Shown here in pieces: positions 1 to 7,040 of a stretch of 18,516 bases of DNA. The translations under genes were made by a program, and so were the position numbers. The notes under the pieces are model-generated. The model was not told where the DNA came from. It saw only the letters and a list, made by a program, of their open reading frames with translations, and searched no databases. How positions within the stretch are numbered: the first letter of the stretch is position 1; each line of letters opens with the position of its first letter. Source of the stretch: Candidatus Omnitrophota bacterium (GTDB lineage Bacteria > Omnitrophota > Gorgyraeia > JABMRN01); the NCBI GenBank assembly GCA_013202515.1, contig JABMRN010000129.1:1-18516 (forward strand), in the 5' to 3' direction.

Positions 1-828
1 AAAGAAGAGTATATTAAAGCGGTTCTTAAGGCAAAAGAATACATAAAAAAAGGGGATATATATCAGGTTAATTTTTCTCATAGATTTCAAACACAATTTA
101 CCGGTAACCCCTTCCAACTATATTCCGTGCTAAGAGAAATCAATCCGGCTCCCTTTGCGTCATATTTGAATTTTGGTGATGTTAATGTTATAAGTTCTTC
201 GCCAGAGAGATTTATTAAGGTTAGCGGACGAAACGTGCATACTCGGCCCATAAAAGGTACGATGCCGAGAGGAAGAAATGCTGTTGAAGATGCAGCTTTC
301 AGAAAAAAACTACTCGAAAGCACAAAAGATCGAGCCGAGAACTTAATGATCATAGACCTTGAAAGAAATGATCTCGGTAGGATATCGGAATACGGCAGCA
401 TAAAGGTAAGCGAGTTTATGATTTGCGAAGAATATCCGACGGTTTTTCAACTTACTTCAACTGTTGAAGGAAAACTGAGAAAAAATGTTGACCCAGCAGA
501 TATTTTAGTTAACTGCTTTCCTGGAGGATCTATTACTGGCGCCCCCAAAATAAGGTCTATGGAAATCATAGAAGAATTGGAACCTGTAAAGAGGGGTATT
601 TATACAGGTGCTATAGGGTATTTGGGTTTTAACCAGGACATGGATACTTCCGTTGTTATTAGAACGATTATAATAAAGGGAGATAATGCATACTTTAATG
701 TCGGTGGAGGAATTGTTTATGATTCGGATCCCGAGCGGGAATATCAGGAGACACTGGATAAGGCACGTGCACTTGTTAGAGCAATGGAGTTTAAAAACTC
801 AACTTTAAAAACGAACATTAACATATAG
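1..828 (+). CDS. pabB: Aminodeoxychorismate synthase component I (PabB), 3' part
   Basis: The frame is open from base 1, so the gene starts before the window; 275 residues of the C-terminal chorismate-binding domain are visible, against about 450 for a whole protein. With PabA-supplied ammonia it converts chorismate to 4-amino-4-deoxychorismate for folate. The PIKGT motif (Lys codon at 253-255) has the lysine typical of PabB; anthranilate synthase TrpE has Ala there (PIAGT). Other family signatures seen are DRAENLMIIDLERNDLG, the FPGGSITGAPK motif near 520-552 and a GGGIVYDSDPE motif near the end. The next gene, pabC, starts 7 nt after the stop and catalyses the following step, which supports the assignment. 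No pabA is seen; it may lie upstream or be shared with tryptophan synthesis. Confidence 0.93.
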   Translation, partial: KEEYIKAVLKAKEYIKKGDIYQVNFSHRFQTQFTGNPFQLYSVLREINPAPFASYLNFGDVNVISSSPERFIKVSGRNVHTRPIKGTMPRGRNAVEDAAFRKKLLESTKDRAENLMIIDLERNDLGRISEYGSIKVSEFMICEEYPTVFQLTSTVEGKLRKNVDPADILVNCFPGGSITGAPKIRSMEIIEELEPVKRGIYTGAIGYLGFNQDMDTSVVIRTIIIKGDNAYFNVGGGIVYDSDPEREYQETLDKARALVRAMEFKNSTLKTNINI

Positions 829-835
829 GATTAAT

Positions 836-1705
836 ATGGCAAAAATTTTTCTAAATAATAGATTTGTTTCTCTTAAAAATGCTAAAGTGTCTATTCTCGA
901 CAGGGGATTTTTATACGGTGATGGCGTATTTGAAACGATGCGCGCCTATAATGGCCAGGTATTCATGGCCAAAGATCATATTGAGAGACTCCTTACTTCT
1001 CTAGAGAGATTAAAAATAAAAAGTCCATATAACGAAAAGAAACTACATGTGATTATCGAGAAAACTTTGCGCCGAAATCGTTTAAAAGAGGCATATGTAA
1101 AATTGATTGTTACAAGGGGTGTTGCCCCAAGCGGCATTGATGTAATAGGCAGAATAAAGCCCTCTCTCTGCGTATTTGCCTCTCCGGTTCGGAAGATTCC
1201 GCGAAATATATATAAAAACGGTATCAAATTAACCTTTGCGCAAACAAGGAAAAATGAAGAATCACCTATCAGCGGTATAAAGAGCCTTAACTATCTGGAT
1301 AACATACTCGCACGGTTTCAGGCTAAAGAGGGTGGTTTTGACGAGGTGATGTTTCTAAACACAAAGGGCAACGTATCGGAGGCTTCAACCTCCAATGTAT
1401 TTCTTGTAAAGAATGGTGTTATTGTTACGCCCCCCAAAGATGCAGGACTTTTACCTGGGGTGACAAGAAAAACAGTTATTAAAATAATAAAGCAGTTTTT
1501 CAACAATAAAATATATGAGAAGAATCTAAAGCCGAAAGACCTACTAAGGGCCGATGAGGTCTTTTTAACAAATTCTATACTTGAAATCGTTCCTGTGGTA
1601 AAATTGGGGAGAAAAAGGATAGCAAGCGGTAGGCCTGGGACTTTTACGAGACTATTGTTTGTTTTATATAGAATGCACGCAGCGCAATTAAACGGAGGTA
1701 AGTAA
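836..1705 (+). CDS. pabC: Aminodeoxychorismate lyase (class IV PLP aminotransferase fold)
   Basis: This 289-residue protein is of fold-type IV, shared by PabC, branched-chain aminotransferase (IlvE) and D-amino acid aminotransferase. PabC splits aminodeoxychorismate into p-aminobenzoate and pyruvate in the cytoplasm. Visible are the N-terminal LDRGFLYGDGVFET motif (21-34), the PLP lysine in GIKSLNYLDN (K149), and the GNVSEASTSNVF and LLPGVTRKTV cofactor-phosphate motifs. Sequence alone does not cleanly separate PabC from IlvE; the position directly after pabB favours PabC. An AGGA sequence at the pabB stop precedes the ATG. The stop TAA overlaps the next start by one base (TAATG), suggesting translational coupling to tatA. 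Confidence 0.85.
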   Translation: MAKIFLNNRFVSLKNAKVSILDRGFLYGDGVFETMRAYNGQVFMAKDHIERLLTSLERLKIKSPYNEKKLHVIIEKTLRRNRLKEAYVKLIVTRGVAPSGIDVIGRIKPSLCVFASPVRKIPRNIYKNGIKLTFAQTRKNEESPISGIKSLNYLDNILARFQAKEGGFDEVMFLNTKGNVSEASTSNVFLVKNGVIVTPPKDAGLLPGVTRKTVIKIIKQFFNNKIYEKNLKPKDLLRADEVFLTNSILEIVPVVKLGRKRIASGRPGTFTRLLFVLYRMHAAQLNGGK

Positions 1706-1881
1706 TGTTCAAATTTGGTATGGGAGAGCTTTTAATAATACTCTTAATCGTTCTTCTTCTGTTCGGTGCTGCAAAACTGCCCGAAATAGGCAGGGCACTG
1801 GGCAAGGCCATAAAAGAATTCAAAAAGGCCGGAAAAGAAGTCAAGGACGATATAGAAGAAGTAACAAAAGACAGTAAGTAG
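1705..1881 (+). CDS. tatA: Sec-independent protein translocase subunit TatA (small)
   Basis: This short gene encodes 58 residues. The N-terminus begins MFKFGMGEL, followed by one hydrophobic membrane helix (about residues 8-22), the conserved FG hinge (residues 20-21), the LPEIGRALGKAIKEFKKA amphipathic helix, and a charged acidic/lysine tail. This is the full TatA/E architecture; TatB would normally be longer. TatA oligomerises to let folded twin-arginine substrates cross the inner membrane with TatC. A good ribosome site (GGAGG, 1694-1698) lies 6 nt before the ATG, and the start overlaps the pabC stop by one base. No tatC or tatB is nearby, so its partners must be encoded elsewhere. Confidence 0.9.
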   Translation: MFKFGMGELLIILLIVLLLFGAAKLPEIGRALGKAIKEFKKAGKEVKDDIEEVTKDSK

Positions 1882-1915
1882 TTTTTAGGAGATTCCAACA
1901 GGAGGTTATTTTCTG

Positions 1916-2725
1916 ATGAAGCTAAACGATCTTACGATTTCTAAAGCTATAATCGAGGAATACAGAAAGAAGCTTTTAGACAGCTTAAGCGTAGATGTTT
2001 GTATAGTAGGAGGTGGACCTGCTGGCATGATGGCCTCTTACATGATTGCTAAAGCCGGCTATAAAGTTAATTTGTACGAACGAAAACTAAGCCTTGGTGG
2101 CGGAATGTGGGGCGGTGGCATGATGTTTAACAAGATCGTCTTACAAGAGGAGTCTAAGGCAATACTGGATGCGTTTAATGTGAAGTTGACAGAGTATGAA
2201 AAGGGATATTATGTTGCTGATTCAATCGCAACAGTAGGTGCCTTGGCTTACAATGCCTCAAATGCTGGTGTTAATGTATTTAACCTAATTAGCGTCGAGG
2301 ACCTGAAGGTAAACAGGGCAAATGAGGTGGAAGGGGCAGTCATAAACTGGTCAAGCGTAGGACTTGCCAATCTCCATGTTGATCCTATCACCGTAGGTAG
2401 TAAGTTCTTGATTGATGCTACGGGTCATGCCTGTGAGGTAGCAAATATCATATTAAAAAGAATCGGGAAAGTGCTTTATACAGATAATAACGAGATTATG
2501 GGTGAAGGTTCAATGAATGCAGATAGAGCCGAAAGCGTTATAGTAGGCAATACGAAAGAAATATACAAAAACGTTTATGCAGCAGGCATGTCTGCTAATG
2601 CTATTTTCGGAACTAACAGAATGGGGCCCATATTTGGCGGGATGCTCTTGTCAGGGAAGAAGGCAGCAGAGCTCATAATAGACCGCTTAGGTGCCCGCAC
2701 AGAAAGTTTAACCGTAAACCAGTAG
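1916..2725 (+). CDS. thi4: Thi4-family thiazole synthase, His (non-suicidal) type
   Basis: The 269-residue protein is a flavin/NAD-binding Rossmann protein of the Thi4 family, which makes the thiazole half of thiamine from NAD and glycine. Seen are VGGGPAGMMASYMIAKAGYKV (about 31-51, dinucleotide binding), the glycine-rich LGGGMWGGGMMFN segment (60-72), and the C-terminal NRMGPIFGGMLLSGKKAAE. At the position where yeast Thi4 has its sulfur-donating Cys205 (CCMDP), this protein has LHVDP with H154. That is the archaeal-type arrangement, which uses free sulfide catalytically instead of sacrificing the enzyme. Some archaeal relatives were also annotated as ribose-1,5-bisphosphate isomerase, but the context fits thiamine. 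AGGAGG at 1900-1905 precedes the ATG by 10 nt. Only 34 nt separate it from tatA, leaving no room for a TPP riboswitch. Confidence 0.88.
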   Translation: MKLNDLTISKAIIEEYRKKLLDSLSVDVCIVGGGPAGMMASYMIAKAGYKVNLYERKLSLGGGMWGGGMMFNKIVLQEESKAILDAFNVKLTEYEKGYYVADSIATVGALAYNASNAGVNVFNLISVEDLKVNRANEVEGAVINWSSVGLANLHVDPITVGSKFLIDATGHACEVANIILKRIGKVLYTDNNEIMGEGSMNADRAESVIVGNTKEIYKNVYAAGMSANAIFGTNRMGPIFGGMLLSGKKAAELIIDRLGARTESLTVNQ

Positions 2726-2744
2726 TATTATATTGGGTTGACAA
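2712..2744 (+). promoter_or_regulatory. Candidate BirA operator of the biotin operon
   Basis: Two 9-nt arms, CCGTAAACC (2712-2720) and GGTTGACAA (2736-2744), are separated by 15 nt. The known bacterial BirA box is TTGTAAACC-N14-16-GGTTTACAA; the left arm matches 7 of 9 and the right arm 8 of 9, with acceptable spacing. The site overlaps the last codons of thi4, and its right arm contains the -35 hexamer of the bio promoter, so bound BirA-biotinyl-AMP would block transcription. The match is by eye; placement directly before bioB is strong support. Confidence 0.72.
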
Positions 2745-2766
2745 TTAAAGGACGCTATGGCATACT
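2738..2766 (+). promoter_or_regulatory. Candidate sigma70-type promoter of the biotin operon
   Basis: A perfect TTGACA (-35, 2738-2743) is followed after exactly 17 nt by CATACT (2761-2766), a 4/6 match to TATAAT. The expected transcription start is near 2772-2774, about 38 nt before the bioB ATG. The -35 sits inside the proposed BirA operator. The -10 lies within the left arm of the terminator hairpin, so transcripts from this promoter lack that arm and escape termination. Confidence 0.6.
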
Positions 2767-2797
2767 TCTACTAAAAGATGCTATAGCGTTCTTTTTT
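2750..2797 (+). terminator. Rho-independent terminator after thi4
   Basis: Left arm 2750-2763 and right arm 2778-2791 pair over 14 positions (two G-U pairs), with a 14-nt loop and a run of six T (2792-2797). It should end transcripts arriving from pabB-pabC-tatA-thi4. It is placed so that only read-through RNA, not RNA started at the bio promoter, contains both arms. Confidence 0.8.
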
Positions 2798-2810
2798 ATA
2801 TGAGTTCAAT

Positions 2811-3737
2811 ATGCATTGTATAACGAAAGATAGTCTTAACTCATTGATACATGAGCCCTTAGCCGAGCTTATTTCATACGCAAATAAAGTCCGGCAGCAA
2901 CATATGGGCAGTGAGCTAGAATTATGCAGTATTGTAAATGCGAAATCAGGTCTCTGCACCGAAGATTGCAAGTTTTGCGCACAATCTTCCCGGCATAAAG
3001 CAGAAGTATCCGTATATCCACTAATAGATAAAGGTGAGATATTAGCTGGTGCTTTTCGTGCAAAAGAGGTAGGTGCGAAAAAGTTTGGCATTGTCACCAG
3101 CGGAAATAAATTAACCGACAAAGAGTTAGATATAATTGCCCAAGCTGTATACGATATAAAAAATAAAGTCGGAATTTCCATATGCGGTTCTTTGGGAGCG
3201 CTAAATAAATCCGAATTAAAGCGCCTAAAAGAAGCTGGCCTTACACGTTACCATCATAATATTGAGACCTCACCAAGATATTATTCCCAGATTGTTTCCA
3301 CCCATAATTTTCAAGAAAGAATCAAGACGATTAAAGCAGCAAAAAGCGTAGGACTCCAGGTGTGTAGTGGTGGCATAATAGGCATGGGTGAAAGCTGGCA
3401 GGATAGGATTGATATGGCCTATCTTTTGAAGGAATTAAATGTTGATTCAGTGCCGATAAATCTGCTTGTTCCTATAAAGGGAACGCCTATGGATGGAAGA
3501 AGGCCCATTTCGTGTAACGACGCCATAAGGACTATATGTATCTTCAGAATAGTGTTGGAGAATAGAATTATAAAAATAGCCGCAGGAAGAGAGTCTGTAT
3601 TTAAAGATTTCCAAGGTTTAGGTTTTATGGCTGGTGCCAACGGTATGTTGATAGGAGGGTATCTTACTCTAAGGGGTAGAGATGTAGAAATGGATCATAA
3701 GCTTATCGAGGAAATAAAGGAAATATGGAAGGAATAG
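2811..3737 (+). CDS. bioB: Biotin synthase BioB, Type II-like cluster ligands
   Basis: This radical SAM enzyme inserts sulfur into dethiobiotin, the last biotin step. The 308-residue protein has the radical-SAM triad C49-x3-C53-x2-C56 in GLCTEDCKFCAQSS, YHHNIETSPRYY (147-158), C125 in SICGSLGAL, C185 in QVCSGGIIGMGE, and the C-terminal GFMAGANGMLIGGYLT. Two ligands of the E. coli [2Fe-2S] sulfur-donor cluster are absent: the Cys97 position is G93 (KFGIVTSG) and the Arg260 position is K255 (IIKIAAGRE). An additional Cys (C39, in LELCSIVNAKSG) is present. This pattern fits the Type II BioB reported from anaerobes, which uses an auxiliary 4Fe-5S cluster. No clear Shine-Dalgarno sequence precedes the ATG. 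The 3' end overlaps bioF by 13 nt. Confidence 0.95.
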   Translation: MHCITKDSLNSLIHEPLAELISYANKVRQQHMGSELELCSIVNAKSGLCTEDCKFCAQSSRHKAEVSVYPLIDKGEILAGAFRAKEVGAKKFGIVTSGNKLTDKELDIIAQAVYDIKNKVGISICGSLGALNKSELKRLKEAGLTRYHHNIETSPRYYSQIVSTHNFQERIKTIKAAKSVGLQVCSGGIIGMGESWQDRIDMAYLLKELNVDSVPINLLVPIKGTPMDGRRPISCNDAIRTICIFRIVLENRIIKIAAGRESVFKDFQGLGFMAGANGMLIGGYLTLRGRDVEMDHKLIEEIKEIWKE

Positions 3738-4888
3738 AAAAATCTTTAGAGGATAGAAAAGAAAAGAATCTTTTCCGTATTCTGCGGCCAGCACGAATTC
3801 GAAAAGAGGGGAAGATCTTTTTTAAAGATAAGGAATATATTGATTTTTCTTCTAATGACTATTTAGGCTTATCTGGTCATTCAAAGATTAAAGAAGCGGC
3901 GAAGAATGCTGTTGAAGCATTTGGAGCCAGTTCTTCTGCTTCACGTCTTCTGAGCGGATCTTTGGATTTGCATCATCAATTAGAGAATGAAATAGCTTTA
4001 TTAAAAGGCAAAGAAAGCGCCTTGGTGTTTAATTCGGGGTATCAAGCAAACGTAGGTATAATAAGTGCTATTTGCGGACGAGGAGATGTAGTTTTTTCTG
4101 ACAGATTGAATCACGCAAGCATCCTAGATGGCGTTAGTCTTTCCGGTGCAAAACTTTTTAGATTTAAACATAATGATACAAGTCATTTAGAAGAGCTTCT
4201 AAATGACCAGAGGCGTAAATTCAAGAAAGCATTAGTTATTTCTGAGACAGTTTTCAGCATGGATGGGGATAAATGCCCCCTTAAAAAAATTGCTAAGCTT
4301 AAAGACAAATACAAGTTTAGTATTATGGTAGACGAAGCACATGCTACCGGTATATTTGGAAAAAAAGGAAGCGGATTAGTGGAGGAAGAGCTTGTGACTG
4401 ATAGCATTGATTTGATAATGGGAACGTTCTCAAAGGCCCTTGGCAGTTTTGGTGCCTATGTCGCATGCTCTAAAGAACTTAGGGATTATCTGATAAATTT
4501 CTCGAGAAGTTTTATATATTCAACGGCGCTGCCGCCTGCTGTCATATCTTCCAACTTAGCGAGCTTAATATTATTAAAGGAAGAATCCTTTCGTAGAACA
4601 GAACTTTTGAAAAATAGTCACTACTTTAGGAGAGAGCTTAAGAAAAAAGGATTTAATATAAAGGGGAAATCTCAAATTGTCCCCTTAATTGTGGGAAACA
4701 GTGAAAATACCGTTCAATTAAGCCAAGAATTGCAAGAGCGAGGCTATTGGGTTCTTCCGATAAGACCACCTACAGTACCACTAGGAGAGTCTAGGCTTAG
4801 ATTCTCGCTAACCCATTATCATACTAAAGAAATATTGAAGAAATTAATTAAAGATATATGCCAAATTTTAGGCAGCACACAATCTTGA
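3725..4888 (+). CDS. bioF: 8-amino-7-oxononanoate synthase
   Basis: A PLP enzyme of the alpha-oxoamine synthase family that condenses pimeloyl-ACP or pimeloyl-CoA with L-alanine, giving 8-amino-7-oxononanoate, CoA/ACP and CO2. At 387 residues it is the normal length. Motifs in order: IDFSSNDYLGLSGH (39-52), NSGYQANVGIIS (103-114), SETVFSMDGD (173-182), the PLP aspartate in VDEAHATG (D203), and the Schiff-base lysine in GTFSKALGSFGA (K237). It begins inside the last codons of bioB (AAGGAA-type sequence nearby) and its own end overlaps the next gene, as expected for a tightly coupled operon. BioF is distinguished from 2-amino-3-ketobutyrate ligase by the operon context. Confidence 0.95.
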   Translation: MEGIEKSLEDRKEKNLFRILRPARIRKEGKIFFKDKEYIDFSSNDYLGLSGHSKIKEAAKNAVEAFGASSSASRLLSGSLDLHHQLENEIALLKGKESALVFNSGYQANVGIISAICGRGDVVFSDRLNHASILDGVSLSGAKLFRFKHNDTSHLEELLNDQRRKFKKALVISETVFSMDGDKCPLKKIAKLKDKYKFSIMVDEAHATGIFGKKGSGLVEEELVTDSIDLIMGTFSKALGSFGAYVACSKELRDYLINFSRSFIYSTALPPAVISSNLASLILLKEESFRRTELLKNSHYFRRELKKKGFNIKGKSQIVPLIVGNSENTVQLSQELQERGYWVLPIRPPTVPLGESRLRFSLTHYHTKEILKKLIKDICQILGSTQS

Positions 4889-5574
4889 ATAACGCAAAAG
4901 ATAGAGTCTTTAAATATATAAACAACAATAGCTCAAATACCATTGTATTAATTCCGGGATGGGCCTCTTATTATAGAATTTTTAACCTTTTACGTCTAAA
5001 GTTCAATTATTTAATGCCTGTACGATTTTCCCCACATACCTTTCAGTCAAATTTACTTTCTGCTATCGATGAATTCAATATATCCAAGGTTTCTCTATTT
5101 GGATGGTCCTTAGGTGGATTTTTAGCCACAGAATTTGCTTTAGAGCATAAAGATAAGGTAGATGACGTTATCTTAGTAAGTGTAAGAAAAAAATATCCGG
5201 ACGATAAATTAGCAGAAATAAGTAAGCTTCTGAAAAAAAACAAAAAAGGATATTTATACAAGTTTTATAGCCAATGTTTTTCCTCAAAAGATCAAATGCG
5301 GTGGTTTCGTACGAATCTCCTAAAATCCTATTGCGATGGATTTGATTTAGACTATTTATTAGAGGGTTTAGAATATCTAAAGAATAGCCATATGTCATGT
5401 CAATTGCTTGCTAAGTTAAAAAAAATAAAAATGATTCATGGTGAGCAGGATAACATTGCACCTATTAGGGAAGCATTTGACATTAAGGATAATTTGCCGA
5501 ATGCAGATTTTGTGTGCATAAAAGAAGCTGGGCACATTCCTTTTTTAGAGACCGATGTGGGTAAATATATATGA
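4858..5574 (+). CDS. bioH: BioH-like pimeloyl-ACP methyl ester esterase
   Basis: An alpha/beta hydrolase of 238 residues with IVLIPGWASYYR (oxyanion/N-terminal motif, 29-40), nucleophile elbow FGWSLGGF (S84), acid D198 in MIHGEQDNIAP, and H226 in KEAGHIPFL. The GWSLGG elbow and C-terminal layout resemble BioH, which cleaves the methyl ester of pimeloyl-ACP and so ends chain elongation begun by BioC. Its place between bioF and bioC supports that role; BioG-type esterases are the alternative. The start is uncertain: ATG at 4858 overlaps bioF by 31 nt, while an in-frame TTG at 4885 would overlap the bioF stop by 4 nt. Neither has a convincing ribosome site. The stop shares ATGA with bioC. Confidence 0.82.
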   Translation: MPNFRQHTILNNAKDRVFKYINNNSSNTIVLIPGWASYYRIFNLLRLKFNYLMPVRFSPHTFQSNLLSAIDEFNISKVSLFGWSLGGFLATEFALEHKDKVDDVILVSVRKKYPDDKLAEISKLLKKNKKGYLYKFYSQCFSSKDQMRWFRTNLLKSYCDGFDLDYLLEGLEYLKNSHMSCQLLAKLKKIKMIHGEQDNIAPIREAFDIKDNLPNADFVCIKEAGHIPFLETDVGKYI

Positions 5575-6338
5575 TACATAGAGAGCTTATAGAAAGAAAC
5601 TTTTCAAAACATGCCAAAGAGTATGATAGGTATTCAACGGTACAGAATCTTTGCGCCAAAAGGCTTGTCAAAGACATCAATTATGAAGGATTTCGTAAGA
5701 TTTTAGATGTAGGATGTGGTACGGGAAACCTTACAGCACTTTTGCTGAATAAATTTCCCTTAGCGCAGATAAAGGCGATTGATATAAGTAAAGGGATGAT
5801 TAAAGTAGCAAAAAATAAATTATCTGGCAAAAGAATTACCTTTGCTGTAGCAGATGGCGAAAGCATTTGCTTTAAAGAGAGGTTCGACCTTATAAGCTCA
5901 AATGCAAGCTTCCAATGGTTCGAAAATTTGCAAAAAGCCCTATCGATATATAAAAGATTACTTTCTAAAGGAGGCTTAATTATTTTTTCCATATTTGGTC
6001 CCAATACGTTTTGTGAATTAAGCAGTTCTTTAAGTGAACTTTTGGGAAAAGAAGTAAAAATACAAGCCCATAGTTTTACAGAAAAAGGACAAATAAAAGA
6101 GATGCTAAGAGCCTCTTTTAACAAAATCGAGATAGAACAAGTCTTGTTGAAGGAGAAAAACACATCTCTTTTGGCCTTATTAAAGAAGATAAAATATACT
6201 GGAACCCGTGGCAATGGAATCTCCGGGAATTTAACGCTAACACCCAAGATATTACGGGATATCGAGAAGATATACAGGAATAAGTTTAATGAAATAATTG
6301 CAACATACGAGGTATATTTCTGCAAAGGTGTGAAATGA
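5571..6338 (+). CDS. bioC: Malonyl-ACP O-methyltransferase
   Basis: A 255-residue class I SAM-dependent methyltransferase that methylates malonyl-ACP, disguising it so fatty acid synthase can build the pimeloyl chain. Visible are the BioC N-terminal NFSKHAKEYDRYSTVQ (10-25), the SAM-binding motif ILDVGCGTGNLT (44-55), AIDISKGM (69-76), and the BioC-typical SSNASFQWFENL (109-120). Start and stop overlap the neighbours through ATGA junctions (5571-5574 and 6335-6338). The partner BioH-like esterase lies directly upstream. Confidence 0.92.
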   Translation: MIHRELIERNFSKHAKEYDRYSTVQNLCAKRLVKDINYEGFRKILDVGCGTGNLTALLLNKFPLAQIKAIDISKGMIKVAKNKLSGKRITFAVADGESICFKERFDLISSNASFQWFENLQKALSIYKRLLSKGGLIIFSIFGPNTFCELSSSLSELLGKEVKIQAHSFTEKGQIKEMLRASFNKIEIEQVLLKEKNTSLLALLKKIKYTGTRGNGISGNLTLTPKILRDIEKIYRNKFNEIIATYEVYFCKGVK

Positions 6339-7039
6339 AAAGAAGCATATTTGTCGTCGGAACAGATACCGGAGTGGGCAAAACAGTGATATGTGGTTTA
6401 TTGGGCAGATATCTCTCTTCAAAGGGTTATAATACGATAACCCAAAAATGGATAGAATCTGGAGCTAAGAATTTCTCAGCTGATGTAAATATGCATTTAA
6501 GATTAATGAAAAAGAGGCGTAAGGATATTCAGCAATATCTTGCTCATGTTTCTCCCTATGTTTTTAAACTTCCAGTAGCTGCGCACCTTGCAGCGAGACT
6601 TGAGGGGAAGGTTGTTAACGCACGCCGCATTAAGGCTAGTTTTAAGATATTATCTAAGATTTTCGATTTTGTTATAGTTGAGGGGATGGGGGGCGCTTTG
6701 GTTCCGTTTAACGAAAAAGAACTAGTGATTGATATTGCAGCAGATCTGCACCTGCCTGTATTAATTGTAGCTGCAAACAAATTAGGTGCGATAAACCATA
6801 CAGTTTTGACTGTGGAAGCTATAGAGAAAAGGAAAATGCCGATCTTAGGTATTGTATACAACGAGTCTGATAATAAAACAGAGAAAATTATTTTAAAAGA
6901 CAACCCCAAAATTATAAAAAGATTAACTGGCAAAAAGACATTAGGTGTTTTGCCGCGAAAGGGTAATGCAGATTTGCTATATAGTGGATTCATCCAGATT
7001 GGAAAAAACATATTATCCGAATTGAAAGGTAGTCGCTAA
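6335..7039 (+). CDS. bioD: Dethiobiotin synthetase
   Basis: This ATP-dependent carboxylase closes the ureido ring of dethiobiotin from 7,8-diaminopelargonate and CO2. The 234 residues begin with a P-loop, VVGTDTGVGKT (7-17), as in all BioD proteins. The substrate lysine motif is QKWIESG (about 37-43), where most homologues read QKPxxSG; the lysine itself is kept. VEGMGGALVPF (about 115-125) corresponds to the usual EGAGGxxVP. The start overlaps the bioC stop by ATGA, and bioA begins one base after the stop. Confidence 0.93.
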   Translation: MKRSIFVVGTDTGVGKTVICGLLGRYLSSKGYNTITQKWIESGAKNFSADVNMHLRLMKKRRKDIQQYLAHVSPYVFKLPVAAHLAARLEGKVVNARRIKASFKILSKIFDFVIVEGMGGALVPFNEKELVIDIAADLHLPVLIVAANKLGAINHTVLTVEAIEKRKMPILGIVYNESDNKTEKIILKDNPKIIKRLTGKKTLGVLPRKGNADLLYSGFIQIGKNILSELKGSR

Positions 7040-7040
7040 G

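Noticed and set aside
1882..1915. A TPP riboswitch before thi4
   Set aside because: Only 34 nt separate tatA and thi4, too short for the aptamer, and no CUGAGA-type core is present.
2771..3181. A 136-codon minus-strand frame opposite the start of bioB
   Set aside because: It mirrors the conserved BioB cysteine region and covers the bio leader; its sequence has no recognisable features.
5681..6325. A 214-codon open frame on the minus strand
   Set aside because: It is the exact shadow of bioC, whose motifs are clear; AT-rich codon use leaves the opposite strand open. No ribosome site or family motif supports it.
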